DNA of 64,000 nt from Methylobacterium sp. Leaf125 (GTDB taxonomy: Bacteria; Pseudomonadota; Alphaproteobacteria; Rhizobiales; Beijerinckiaceae), in assembly GCF_001423085.1 (NCBI RefSeq), contig NZ_LMNU01000045.1, positions 144,651-208,650 of the forward strand, in the 5' to 3' direction. Below are positions 35,200 through 43,986 of this stretch, in pieces. Made by a program: the position numbers and the translations under genes. Each line of letters starts with the position of its first letter. The first letter of the stretch is position 1. Under the pieces are notes generated by a model, which searched no databases, was not told where the DNA came from, and saw nothing but the letters and a program-made list of their open reading frames with translations.

Positions 35200-37026
35200 T
35201 CAGGTCGGTAGTTCAGGCGCTGCGTCCTCGCCCCAGGCACCGAGGGTGCATGCCCCGTTAATCCGGAGGGCCTCGCCGGTGTCCACGGTCGCCTCCGCCG
35301 ACGAGAGCACATCCAGGGCGGTCAGTACCCGATGCACGATCGGGTCCGCCTCGGCGAGCATCGGCGCTAGACTGGCGAGGCGCCCGTTCTCGAGATGCGC
35401 GAGCACCCGCCCAGTAGCGTGATCGGCGAAGCGGATGATGGTCATCCGGCGCAGGCAATCCCGCAGGAAGTGCATAGCCCCAAGCGTTTCTGGGGGAGGA
35501 ACGCCGACATAGACCGCCTCCGGATCGCGGGCCTGGATGTTGATCGCTTGATAGCGGTCGATGTCGAGCAGAACCTGAACGTCGAGAATGTTCATGACCC
35601 CATTCGACCCAAACGCGACAGTGCGGGGCCGCTGACCCTCCGGCACACTGTTGTCGAGAAACTCGAAATGGACCTCCTTGTCGGGCCGTAGCACCCAGGT
35701 GAAGAAGAGCCGCGGCATGCCCGTATAGGCCTCGACATTGTGCGCCAGCAGGTCCTCCACCGCCTTGTAGCGGCCGAACTGCTCGCCGCGCTTCCAGGCT
35801 CGCTCCACCGTGGCACCCGGCGGCGTGATCATGAATTGCATGTAAACCTGATGCCCGAAGCGGGTGAGCAGTTGGCTCCCCATCTCGGTGCCGGGATTGA
35901 CCGCGAAGCTGTCGAAGCGGAAGCGGTCGATGAGGAGGTGGGAGATGCGTCCGGCATCCGCCTTGCGCGCCATGTAGCCGTCGAGCTTGCGGTCGACGAT
36001 CTCGACCTCGTGGCCGGTGAGCGGTCCGGCGTAGCGTCGTGCTGGCCCCAGACTGTCGTAGTCGAGCAGGAACTTGCGCCAGACATCGGGTGTGATCAGC
36101 GCGAAGTCCAGCCAGTCGAGCCCCAGGGCCTCGACCAGTGCCCGCTGGTAGGGCCGGATCGTGCTCTTGCCAGATGCGGAGGAGCCCTTGACGTTGAGGA
36201 TCACCGGGGCTGGCTGTGCCTCCAGGCGGACGTAGCCATGGCGCGCCACGATCTCCTGGATCCAGGGCTCGATCATCTCACCTAGGGCGCGGCTACCATA
36301 GCCGTTCGACACGAGGGTGCCGGCCAGCCTGCCAAGGAGCACCCGGTCGCGAATCAGGAAGCCACGGCGGCCGATGAGACTTGCTACCACGCAGCGAAGC
36401 GCTGCACAGGCCGCTGCTGAGAGGGGATCATCGGTCGCGATCGCCCGAACCTGCCAAGCCTCGAGATGGTGCTCGGCTCGGCTCGCCGGGTCCCACCTCT
36501 CCTGCACGGGAGGGCTCGTCCTCCGATCGCGCAGGCGCCAGAAGCGAAGCCACGACGCCGGCTCCGTGACCTCCGCACACGGATGACGCTCGTCCAGCAT
36601 CGCGGCAATCTCGCTGTCCAAGAGCGCGGCGGCAGTGGAGCAAATCTCCGCATGGCGGGCGGCGATCTCCCGGGCGTGATCCGCGATGCCCTCGCACAGG
36701 ATGATCGAGACGATCGCGCGGAAGTTCACGCCGAGATCGCCGTAGGTCTGTCCCATCGGTACGGAGAGATCCGCCATCACGCGGATCAGAACCTCGTGGA
36801 CCACCAGTCGCTCGGGCCGGAAACGGACGACCTGGGTCAGCGGCAGCCCGCTGACATCGCTCATCTCATAGGCGTCGGCGAGAGGAGTCTCGACGTTCTC
36901 GGCGCGGAAGACGGTGGCCAGCGGGAGGATCGAGCGTGGCAAGCTCGATTCTATGCCGGGATTCCAGGGGCCGTGGACGTCGGCATCGACGACCTGCGGC
37001 GGGTTGGCCAGGGCATGGCTGGTCAT
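35200..37026 (-). CDS. Uncharacterised P-loop (kinase-like) protein of the oxalate cluster
   Basis: This encodes 608 residues of no family I can name. The first 280 residues are helical with no known motif. A Walker A, NVKGSSASGKSTIRPYQRAL, lies near residue 283, followed by DFALITPDVWRKFLLDYDSLG, a Walker B-like SHLLIDRFRFDSF, and a lid-like arginine segment, ATVERAWKRGEQFGRYKAVE. This order resembles zeta-toxin/chloramphenicol-phosphotransferase-type small-molecule kinases. The C-terminal 130 residues include NILDVQVLLDIDRYQAINIQ. There is no signal peptide or membrane helix. ATG 37026 follows a GGAG. The gene sits in a leftward row with the ABM-like and CBS genes, inside the oxalate cluster. 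Function is unknown. Confidence 0.8.
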   Translation of the reverse strand: MTSHALANPPQVVDADVHGPWNPGIESSLPRSILPLATVFRAENVETPLADAYEMSDVSGLPLTQVVRFRPERLVVHEVLIRVMADLSVPMGQTYGDLGVNFRAIVSIILCEGIADHAREIAARHAEICSTAAALLDSEIAAMLDERHPCAEVTEPASWLRFWRLRDRRTSPPVQERWDPASRAEHHLEAWQVRAIATDDPLSAAACAALRCVVASLIGRRGFLIRDRVLLGRLAGTLVSNGYGSRALGEMIEPWIQEIVARHGYVRLEAQPAPVILNVKGSSASGKSTIRPYQRALVEALGLDWLDFALITPDVWRKFLLDYDSLGPARRYAGPLTGHEVEIVDRKLDGYMARKADAGRISHLLIDRFRFDSFAVNPGTEMGSQLLTRFGHQVYMQFMITPPGATVERAWKRGEQFGRYKAVEDLLAHNVEAYTGMPRLFFTWVLRPDKEVHFEFLDNSVPEGQRPRTVAFGSNGVMNILDVQVLLDIDRYQAINIQARDPEAVYVGVPPPETLGAMHFLRDCLRRMTIIRFADHATGRVLAHLENGRLASLAPMLAEADPIVHRVLTALDVLSSAEATVDTGEALRINGACTLGAWGEDAAPELPT

Positions 37027-37100
37027 GCCGAAGCACTCCGCTGTCCGCGTGGGCCGGACTGCCTGAAATCCGCGCCCGGATGCCTCTCAGGCGCGTATGC

Positions 37101-37382
37101 TCAGGCGGCCTGGGGTTCCTCGATCGCCTCGAGACGAAGTTGATACTGGTCGCCCCATAGGTCGGCTGCCTTGCCGTACCAAGCCGCATCGAAGTACTTG
37201 CGGCAGCAGAACTCGCTGGTCCAGATGCAGACCGCGATCAGGCGACCGTCGACCACTTTCACGTGCCGACTGATCAGCCCGCTCGTGATCCCGGTCGACG
37301 GGCACATATCGATGCTGGTCATCCCATAGCTATTCTCGCCGCTGAAGATCACCGGGCAGTCGAGGATTGCCAGGAAACGCAT
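37101..37382 (-). CDS. Small ABM/YdhR-like protein
   Basis: This encodes 93 residues from ATG 37382 (MRFLAILDCPVIF), with AAGGAG upstream. The C-terminal half, GRLIAVCIWTSEFCCRKYFD followed by AAWYGKAADLWGDQYQLRLEAIE, has the strand-helix pattern of dimeric alpha/beta-barrel monooxygenase-like (YdhR) proteins, which typically read IYLWES..AA.AFY...W. Three cysteines (C9, and the CC pair) are unusual. It lies 74 bp upstream of the P-loop gene and is probably in its operon. The role is unknown; family similarity is moderate. Confidence 0.7.
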   Translation of the reverse strand: MRFLAILDCPVIFSGENSYGMTSIDMCPSTGITSGLISRHVKVVDGRLIAVCIWTSEFCCRKYFDAAWYGKAADLWGDQYQLRLEAIEEPQAA

Positions 37383-37664
37383 GGAGATCACTCCTTCAAC
37401 TCCCTCATCGCGGATAACGGCACCTTGCCGAAGCCTCGAACGATGATGGGTGCCAGCTCTCTTGAGCCAACTTTGCCTTGCCCCGCCCAACGTCGAGCGA
37501 GGCTAAAGAATCTGAGTTCAAACGCATTCCGGGTCAAGATTTGGGCACTGCAAAAGATTCTGGCTCAAAACCGCGGAATTCCTTTGCAGTGCAGGATCCG
37601 AACGTCGAACGTTTCTACACGAACTTCGCCGATCAATGACGGTTCCGATCTCAGCCGAGGTCTG

Positions 37665-38075
37665 TCATAGGGCAGTCGAAGCGTGTGGAGCTTCGGCAAC
37701 ACAATCCCAGATACTCTGGACCGAGTGCAGGCAAAGGCCGTCCATAATGGCGATATGGTTGATCTTGTGTGCGCAGAAAAGTTGCAGCCGGTCCGCCGGT
37801 GGGGTTCGCACGTCAGCAGTGACGAATTCCGGCGTGGTCAGCATCCAGACCAGACTGTCGAGCGTCTCCAGGCCCTTGTCGGACATGGAGCGGAAGATGT
37901 CCCGCTCCGTGAGTATTCCGATGAAGCAGCCAGTCTCGTCGCAGGCTCCGTCCACGACGATCAAAGCATCGACGTCCGGTGCCGTGAGGAGGCGCATCGC
38001 TTCGCGCACGGATCGGTCCATACGGATGTGGCGCACGCGCGAGGCTTGACTGCCAGGCTTCTGGCTCGCGCTCAT
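37665..38075 (-). CDS. CBS-domain pair protein
   Basis: This encodes 136 residues forming one Bateman module. CBS 1 is RHIRMDRSVREAMRLLTAPD through FIGILTERDIFRSM; CBS 2 is PEFVTADVRTPPADRLQLFC followed by HINHIAIMDG-like sequence. Such modules bind adenosyl ligands (AMP, ATP, SAM, or NADH) and gate partner proteins. It diverges from oxlT and heads the leftward set with the ABM-like and P-loop genes. Together with a P-loop protein it could report energy charge during oxalotrophic growth, which is a hypothesis. The gap to the ABM gene is 282 bp. Confidence 0.85.
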   Translation of the reverse strand: MSASQKPGSQASRVRHIRMDRSVREAMRLLTAPDVDALIVVDGACDETGCFIGILTERDIFRSMSDKGLETLDSLVWMLTTPEFVTADVRTPPADRLQLFCAHKINHIAIMDGLCLHSVQSIWDCVAEAPHASTAL

Positions 38076-38810
38076 GGCGCCGATACTCCGGACTCGTGAC
38101 GTTTTGTCAAGAAAACCTGGTATACAGAATTTCAGTTGTCAACGCGCCCCTTGAAATATCGTGCATAAACACGCGACAGATCCGCTGATTTGTCGTTCAC
38201 GCCCCAACTTCAAAGCGGCTTAGGGACGACGATCGACGCGGGCCAGCCACATATTTCATCGGCGGCCATGCTGCGTCGCAGCATAAAATTCTATAATCGA
38301 CACCCTTGGACCCGCAGCCCCAACGTTCGTCCGCCTTAACAACGCACCAAGCTTGTGCGGTACACCAGCTTTGCCGATCGGCAATATCGCGCATCTCCCC
38401 GATGCGTAGGCGTGTTCAAATCATGGCAGACAAGCGGAAATTCACGCGCGATTCTTTTCCAGGTCAATAGATTGATAGGCCAAATCACCTGCCTGCGCAG
38501 CTTGGTCAACGGCTCGGCGATCGTCCGCACCTCATCGGGACGTGGCACTGCAATCGGGCTGGACGACTTCCTGGATAGCTAAAGAACGGCCGGTCAGGGC
38601 TCGAAAGTGCATCGAAATCTGGTGAACACGCTGCATTGCGATATCGATTTCTGGGAAACCAACTCTTGACGATTGGTTCGACGCGAGAGAGGCTGGTATT
38701 CCACATACCAAGCCGGCGACAAGCCCGGCGGCTAACGGCCCCCGTGCGCAGCATCGGACGCAGATCCGATCGCGTACTCGTTTCAGCAAGAGCCTACCGG
38801 AGGAAAAGCC
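38076..38810. other. 735-bp divergent region between CBS gene and oxlT
   Basis: This is AT-richer than its neighbours, with several A/T-rich patches (38110-38170 and 38280-38300) and no convincing coding frame. It contains the perfect operator at 38694-38710, the half-like site at 38118 and an AGGA at 38800 that serves oxlT. Confidence 0.5.
38694..38710. promoter_or_regulatory. GntR-type operator upstream of oxlT (perfect dyad)
   Basis: TGGTAT (38694-38699), TCCAC, ATACCA (38705-38710) is a perfect 6-5-6 inverted repeat. Its reverse strand reads TGGTATGTGGAATACCA, matching the sites at 31247 and 43369 in 13 or more of 17 positions. It lies 101 bp before oxlT in the divergent CBS/oxlT region. 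A TTGACG at 38666-38671 is close upstream. A half-like site TGGTATACA is at 38118-38126 near the CBS gene. Confidence 0.75.
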
Positions 38811-40127
38811 ATGTCGAGCGTGGAAACCACAACCGAGCGCGTATCTGACAGTTATCGATGGGGACAGCTCGTCATCGGCGTCATCTGTATGGTGATGATC
38901 GCGAATCTGCAGTACGGATGGACGTTCTTCGTCCCTGACATCCAAAAGAAATTCGGCTTCGATCGCGCGGCGATCCAATGGGCCTTCACCCTGTTCGTTC
39001 TGTTCGAGACCTGGCTCGTTCCCGTCGAGGGCTGGTTCGTCGACAAGTACGGCCCGCGGGTGGTGGTGCTGTTCGGCGGCCTGCTGTGCGGCATCGGCTG
39101 GGTGGTCAACTCCTACGCCACCTCGTTGAACATGTTCTATCTCGGCCAGGTCATCGCCGGTATCGGTGCGGGCGCGGTCTACGGCACTTGTGTCGGCAGC
39201 GCCCTGAAATGGTTTCCGGACAAGCGCGGGCTGGCGGCCGGCATCATCGCTGCCGGCTTCGGTGCCGGCTCGGCCCTCACCGTCGCTCCGATCCAATGGA
39301 TGATCGCCGATCACGGCTTCCAGGCCGCGTTCTTCAACTTCGGCATCGGTCAGGGTCTCGTTGTCTGCGCACTGGCGTTCTTCTTCACCTCGCCGAAGAA
39401 GGGGCAGGTTCCGGAGGCTGCCACCAACACGAACGTCATCCAGACCCGGCGCAACTACACCCCCGGTGAGGTTGCCCGGCAGCCGATCTTCTGGCTGATG
39501 TACTTCATGTTCGTCATCGTTGGCGCCGGCGGCCTGATGATCACTGCCAACCTCAAGCCGATCGCTGCCGATATCGGAGTCGACAAGGTGCCGGTCACGA
39601 TCATGGGTATTACCATGGTTGCCATCACCTTCGCGGCCACCATCGACCGCGTCCTCAACGGCCTGACGCGTCCGTTCTTCGGCTGGGTCTCGGACAAGAT
39701 CGGTCGTGAGAACACCATGTTCGTCGCCTTCGCGATGGAAGGCTTCGGCATCTACATGCTCTACCTCTGGGGCCATGACCCGCTGTGGTTCGTGCTGCTC
39801 TCGGGCTTCGTGTTCTTTGCGTGGGGCGAGATATACTCTCTCTTTCCCTCGACCTGCACGGATACCTTCGGCACCAAGTTCGCCGCCACCAATGCAGGCT
39901 TGCTCTACACTGCGAAGGGCACCGCCGCGCTTCTTGTCCCGGTCGCGAACTATCTGCAGCAGGCGACCAACAGTTGGGATGGAGTCTTCCTGGTGGCCGC
40001 CGGCGCCAACATCCTCGCTTCGCTCCTCGCCATCGCGGTGCTGAAGCCCTGGCGCAAGCGCGTCGTGGCGCAGGCGCTTGCCGTCTCCGACGAGACCAAG
40101 TCGGCCCCCCGCATCGTCGCGGCCTGA
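38811..40127 (+). CDS. oxlT: MFS oxalate/formate antiporter
   Basis: This encodes 438 residues with 12 predicted membrane helices. It exchanges external oxalate for internal formate. YGWTFFVPDIQKKFGFDRAAIQWAFTLFV, with its FDRAAIQW loop, and the glycine-rich GQVIAGIGAGAVYGTCVGS are typical OxlT-family features. The lysine in the eleventh helix (LLYTAKGTAALLVP) and the arginine of the eighth-helix region (DRVLNGLTRPFFGW) correspond to charged residues shown to matter in Oxalobacter OxlT. ATG 38811 is preceded by AGGAAAAGCC. The operator 101 bp upstream suggests GntR control. Confidence 0.93.
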   Translation: MSSVETTTERVSDSYRWGQLVIGVICMVMIANLQYGWTFFVPDIQKKFGFDRAAIQWAFTLFVLFETWLVPVEGWFVDKYGPRVVVLFGGLLCGIGWVVNSYATSLNMFYLGQVIAGIGAGAVYGTCVGSALKWFPDKRGLAAGIIAAGFGAGSALTVAPIQWMIADHGFQAAFFNFGIGQGLVVCALAFFFTSPKKGQVPEAATNTNVIQTRRNYTPGEVARQPIFWLMYFMFVIVGAGGLMITANLKPIAADIGVDKVPVTIMGITMVAITFAATIDRVLNGLTRPFFGWVSDKIGRENTMFVAFAMEGFGIYMLYLWGHDPLWFVLLSGFVFFAWGEIYSLFPSTCTDTFGTKFAATNAGLLYTAKGTAALLVPVANYLQQATNSWDGVFLVAAGANILASLLAIAVLKPWRKRVVAQALAVSDETKSAPRIVAA

Positions 40128-40156
40128 CGGCCTAACCGAAGCGATCGAAGAAGACC

Positions 40157-40190
40157 CGCGGGGGCCGGACGCCAAGTCCTGGCCCCCGCG
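40157..40190 (+). terminator. oxlT terminator hairpin
   Basis: CGCGGGGGCC (40157-40166) pairs perfectly with GGCCCCCGCG (40181-40190), shortly after the oxlT stop and followed by CCCGTTTC. It is probably the transcription end of the oxlT unit. Confidence 0.75.
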
Positions 40191-40231
40191 CCCGTTTCAG
40201 CCTCGCCCGATCGCCTCGCAGGAGATCTCCG

Positions 40232-40594
40232 ATGCCACCGACTTGGCGCCCGATGCACACGGCCCCGCGATCCGTCGCTCGAGTCTGGCTCAACCACATG
40301 ACCCTTGGACCGATCCTAGTGGAGGGCCGACCCGGCCGCTGGTACGCCCCGAGCGCGGCGCGCCAAGTCTGGCGCTGGTACCGTCCGGCCGAGCCAGACG
40401 CCCTGGAGCCCTTCAGCAGTTGGTTGCCGTACGAAGCGCTCGCGGTCAAGGAGACAGGCACGGCGTCGATGGACGATTCGCTTTGCAGCCTTCTCGAATC
40501 TTTGCAGGTTGCAGGGCCGCAAATCCGGGCCGTCCCTCGCGGGATAGAACGACCAAATCAGATGATTTTCCGCCATCAGCGTAGCGAGGGCTGA
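40232..40594 (+). CDS. Small hypothetical protein
   Basis: This encodes 120 residues from ATG 40232, with AGGAGAT just upstream. WRPMHTAPRSVARVWLNHMT followed by GRWYAPSAARQVWRWYRPAE and SWLPYEAL resembles the short W..M.TAP....V....G.W...W.P layout seen in small proteins of phages and rhizobia (DUF551-like). The C-terminal 40 residues are unrelated. It follows the oxlT terminator, so it may have its own promoter. No function can be proposed. Confidence 0.5.
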   Translation: MPPTWRPMHTAPRSVARVWLNHMTLGPILVEGRPGRWYAPSAARQVWRWYRPAEPDALEPFSSWLPYEALAVKETGTASMDDSLCSLLESLQVAGPQIRAVPRGIERPNQMIFRHQRSEG

Positions 40595-41375
40595 GCCGAT
40601 CAGCGCTCGACGCAGGAGCGAAACCGAGGCATCACACCAGAATCATCCTCGTGCGGAGCCGCCGATTTAGAGCAGACAAAGAGCTTGGCCGCTAACCCTA
40701 TCCGTTCGCATTCTGCGCCCGCGCGAGTAGCTCGATCATTGCGATATGCGGTCGATCGCGCTTGCATCGGCGATCACTCAATTCAGGCCTGGGATTACAT
40801 CACCGCAGAGCGGTGACCGCTCCTGAATTTCGCTTTTCACGTCAGGGATGCAATCGCGACGCGGTTTGCCGTGAAGGCCATCAGTGGCTTCTTCGGGAGA
40901 CAGCGGGCCTATGTCCAGGACGGAGACCCGCTGGATGCTTCCTCGTGGAACACAGCGCTCTGGACATGCTGGTCCTGACTGAGTTGGATCGCCGCCTCGA
41001 AATCATGATAGCCTATCTGGCGCCGGTCGGGCTGATCCATTGCCTGATCATCGACACAGATTTGCGGCGTTTGGTAATGTCTCTCGAGCCGCGCGGGGTT
41101 CGTTCCAGCGGGTAGCCCTTCACCGGGGCACAGTTACAGTTTGAAAGGCCCCTGCCACCGAGCGAGCGTAATGGCATAGGGCGGTTCGCCGATTGAGACT
41201 CTTACGCCGGTGGCCCGTCGTCCCAGGTCAGCGTACGGCCGGCCCCGCGTTCGGGCGTGCATCGTGATCCGACCGAAGATGCAGGCCTGATCCAACAAGA
41301 AACGGCGCGCCTCGCGGCGCGCCGTCATGGTTTTCGTCGCGGCCCGTCCGAGGACGGACTGCCTCGCGTGGCACC
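40595..41375. other. 781-bp region, no gene supported
   Basis: This lies between the small hypothetical gene and the convergent second frc gene. A plus-strand frame (40762-41115) is open, but its sequence is not protein-like until its last third (LDMLVLTELDRRLEIMIAYL), which might be a decayed fragment. Nothing else was recognised. Confidence 0.4.
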
Positions 41376-42626
41376 TCAGACGGCGCGGGCTTGGTGCAGT
41401 TGCTCGATCTGCTGCTGGGTGTAGCCGAGGTCGAGCAGCACTTCGTCGGTATGCTCACCGAGCAGCGGCGAGGCCTTCACCTCGACCTGCATGTCAGAGA
41501 ACTTGATCGGGCTTCCGACGGTCAGGTACGAGCCGAGCTTCGGGTGCGGCACCTCGACCACGGTGCCGCTGGCGCGCAGCGACGGGTCGTTGGCGATCTC
41601 CTTCATCGACAGCACCGGCGAGCATGGGATGTCGAACTTGCGCAGGATGTCCACGGCCTCGAACTTGGTCTTGTCGGCGAGCCAAGCCTCGATCGTGCCG
41701 AAGATGTCCATGATCTTGTCCTGGCGCGCACGGGCGGTGCTGTAGGCCGGATCGTTCTCCCATTCCGGCTTGCCGATCGCCTTACAGATCGGAGCCCAGG
41801 CATGGCCCTGGATCGTGAAGTAGATGTAGGCGTTCGGGTCGGTCTCCCAACCCTTGCACTTCAGCACCCAGCCCGGCTGGCCGCCGCCGCCCGCGTTGCC
41901 GCCGCGCGGCACCACGTCCGAGAACTCACCGTGCGGATACTGCGGGTATTCCTCGAGGTAGCCGAGAGCATCGAGGCGCTGCTGATCCCGGAGCTTGACG
42001 CGGCAGAGGTTGAGTACCGAATCCTGCATCGAAACGGCGACCTTCTGGCCCTTGCCGGTCTTGTTCTTCTGGTGAAGCGCTGTGAGAATGCCGATGGCTA
42101 GGTGCATGCCGGTGTTCGAGTCTCCGAGAGCCGCCGCGCTGACGGTGGGCGGGCCGTCCCAGAAGCCGGTGGTGGAGGCCGCGCCGCCGGCGCACTGTGC
42201 CACGTTCTCGTAGACTTTCAGGTCCTCGTAGTGGTGGCCATCCGAGAAACCCTTCACCGAGGCTAGGATCATGCCAGGGTTGAGCTCCTGAATGCGCGAC
42301 CAAGAGAAACCCATGCGGTCGAGAGCACCAGGACCGAAGTTCTCGACCATGACGTCAGATTGCTTGATCAGGTTCTCAAGGACTTCCTTGCCCTCAGGCG
42401 TCTTGGTGTCGAGAGTCAGGGAGCGCTTGTTGGAGTTGAGCATTGTGAAGTAGAGCGCATCGGCATCCTCGACGTGGCGAAGCTGCGTGCGCGTCACGTC
42501 GCCGGCCCCGGGGCGCTCCACCTTAATCACGTCGGCGCCGAACCAAGCCAGCAGCTGCGTGCAGGCCGGGCCGGCCTGTACGTGGGTGAAATCGATAATC
42601 TTGATACCCTCGAGCGGCTTGCTCAT
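41376..42626 (-). CDS. frc: Formyl-CoA:oxalate CoA-transferase (second copy, YfdW-like)
   Basis: This encodes 416 residues with strong similarity to E. coli YfdW throughout: MSKPLEGIKIIDFTHVQAGP, NSNKRSLTLDTKTPEGKEVL, the catalytic-Asp block AAALGDSNTGMHLAIG, the glycine loop GNAGGGGQPGWVLK and SPLLGEHTDEVLLDLGYT. The Trp48 position is Gln, as in YfdW. It retains the four-glycine loop that the first copy has altered, so it is the better candidate for a canonical FRC. ATG 42626 follows GGGAG. It is downstream of, and co-directional with, a short PAS gene. Confidence 0.95.
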   Translation of the reverse strand: MSKPLEGIKIIDFTHVQAGPACTQLLAWFGADVIKVERPGAGDVTRTQLRHVEDADALYFTMLNSNKRSLTLDTKTPEGKEVLENLIKQSDVMVENFGPGALDRMGFSWSRIQELNPGMILASVKGFSDGHHYEDLKVYENVAQCAGGAASTTGFWDGPPTVSAAALGDSNTGMHLAIGILTALHQKNKTGKGQKVAVSMQDSVLNLCRVKLRDQQRLDALGYLEEYPQYPHGEFSDVVPRGGNAGGGGQPGWVLKCKGWETDPNAYIYFTIQGHAWAPICKAIGKPEWENDPAYSTARARQDKIMDIFGTIEAWLADKTKFEAVDILRKFDIPCSPVLSMKEIANDPSLRASGTVVEVPHPKLGSYLTVGSPIKFSDMQVEVKASPLLGEHTDEVLLDLGYTQQQIEQLHQARAV

Positions 42627-42748
42627 TGTGGCGTTCTCCCTGTTAGCTTGGGCACTTGTCGGTGTTCAAGGATTGCCCGGTCAATCCGGGTTCTAGGTTG
42701 GCCGGAAACCCTTGGTGGTAGGTTCCGGCTCTCTGTCGCGCCCCGCCC

Positions 42749-43177
42749 TCAGGCGATGCGAGATTCGAGATCTGCCAAGCGGCGGCGAAGCTCTCGCTCG
42801 TCGTTCCAGCGCTGTGTCTCGTCGCGAATGATCGCGGCGATACCGGTGACGGCGTTGTCGGGGCCGTGGATCAGCCCGACCGTGAAAGCGATGGAGAGGG
42901 CGTGGCCGTCCTTATGGATGGCCGGGACTCGCAGGACATCGGCACCATACTTGGTCACCCCCGTCTGCATGGTCTTGGCATAACCCTCCCAGTGGCGCCG
43001 ACGCTGACGCTCCGGGGTAATGAGATCGAGAGACTGGCCAATTGCCTCCTCAGCCGCATAGCCGAAAATCCGGGTCGCGGCTGGATTCCATGCGGTGATC
43101 GCACCGTTCGGGTCCGACACCACAACGGCATCACCAGCTGCTGTTACCAAGGCAGCAAAATCAATCGGGCTCGTCAT
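42749..43177 (-). CDS. Stand-alone PAS-domain protein
   Basis: This encodes 142 residues that are almost entirely one PAS/PAC domain: AAGDAVVVSDPNGAITAWNP, AATRIFGYAAEEAIGQSLDLI, then VPAIHKDGHALSIAFTVGLI and a C-terminal coiled coil (DETQRWNDERELRRRLADLE). No output domain follows. Such single PAS proteins bind heme, flavin or small molecules and signal by protein contact. GAGGGG precedes the ATG. It is 122 bp upstream of the second frc gene on the same strand and diverges from the OsmC operon across a GntR-type operator, so it probably belongs to the oxalate regulon. Confidence 0.88.
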   Translation of the reverse strand: MTSPIDFAALVTAAGDAVVVSDPNGAITAWNPAATRIFGYAAEEAIGQSLDLITPERQRRRHWEGYAKTMQTGVTKYGADVLRVPAIHKDGHALSIAFTVGLIHGPDNAVTGIAAIIRDETQRWNDERELRRRLADLESRIA

Positions 43178-43368
43178 GCGCTGCCCCTCATCTACCTGTC
43201 CGTGCGGGGGATGTCGTCTCCGCCGCCCGCTTCACTGACTAAGCGGGTTCGAACACAGGGCGATACAGTGGCCATTCATCGGCATAAATTATTCCTCTCC
43301 TTATCCGACAGGCTGGAAGCCGTCCGATTGCGTCGCGAGGACTTCGTCTTTTTCAGTGCTAGCGTTGT

Positions 43369-43385
43369 TGGTATTTGGTATGCCA
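43369..43385. promoter_or_regulatory. GntR-type operator in PAS-frc2 / OsmC divergent region
   Basis: TGGTAT (43369-43374), TTGGT, ATGCCA (43380-43385) is identical in all 17 positions to the site at 31247-31263, and flanked by T and A to extend the dyad to TTGGTAT...ATGCCAA. It lies 126 bp before the OsmC-like gene and 191 bp from the PAS gene. The surrounding 43178-43511 holds no other gene. Confidence 0.75.
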
Positions 43386-43511
43386 ACGATGACGAGGTGT
43401 CAACTCACGGAGCTGATGGCAACGGGTGGAGGGAGCTTCAGCCCATGTGGCAGCGTTCTCGGACAAAACCGCACGCCGCAGACGACGAGAGCCGGCAGGG
43501 GGAGAACTGCT

Positions 43512-43955
43512 ATGAGTCAGGGCCCAAACATCACGATCACGCAGATCGAGGGCTACAAGTTCACGATCGATTTCGGCGGAATTTTACCCCATCTGATGGT
43601 CGATGAGGCCATTCCTATCGGCAGCGGCGAAGGCCCGTTTCCCGAACAGCTCCTCGTCTCATCAGTGACGAACTGCCTATGCGCTAGCCTCGTCTTTGCG
43701 CTCGGCAAGTACAAGCAGGAAGCCGGCGGCATCAGGGCCGAGGCATCCTGTGAGGTCACCCGCAACGCCGAGAACCGGCTGCGCATCACCGGTATCAGGG
43801 TCTCGATCAGCCTTGGGACGACCGCCGATGCCATACCTCGCATTGATCGCGTGCTCGCGCAGTTCCAGCGCTTCTGTACTGTTTCCGAAAGCGTGCAAGA
43901 TGGCATCCCCGTAGCGATCTCTGTCCAAGACAGTGCGGGCACGCTGCTCACCTGA
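43512..43955 (+). CDS. OsmC-like protein
   Basis: This encodes 147 residues from ATG 43512, preceded by GGGGAGA. The OsmC/Ohr fold is indicated by SGEGPFPEQLLVSSVTNCLCASLVFAL, with the first conserved cysteine in TNCLC, and FQRFCTVSESVQDGIPVAISV, with the second. These paired cysteines reduce peroxides in characterised members. AEASCEVTRNAENRLRITGI is a typical middle strand. The gene leads an operon with an NTF2-like protein and an esterase (gaps of 31 and 51 bp) and lies behind a GntR-type operator, so it may protect against oxidative or acyl stress in oxalate use (inference). Confidence 0.85.
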   Translation: MSQGPNITITQIEGYKFTIDFGGILPHLMVDEAIPIGSGEGPFPEQLLVSSVTNCLCASLVFALGKYKQEAGGIRAEASCEVTRNAENRLRITGIRVSISLGTTADAIPRIDRVLAQFQRFCTVSESVQDGIPVAISVQDSAGTLLT

Positions 43956-43986
43956 CCCCCTCAGCTTCTTCCAGAAAGGATTTGAC

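Noticed and set aside
38532..40175. 547-codon open frame antisense to oxlT
   Set aside because: Highly charged, with no hydrophobic or domain pattern. The plus strand encodes a clear 12-helix MFS protein.
40762..41115. 117-codon frame between the small hypothetical gene and frc2
   Set aside because: Only its last third looks protein-like, and no ribosome-binding site or family match supports it.
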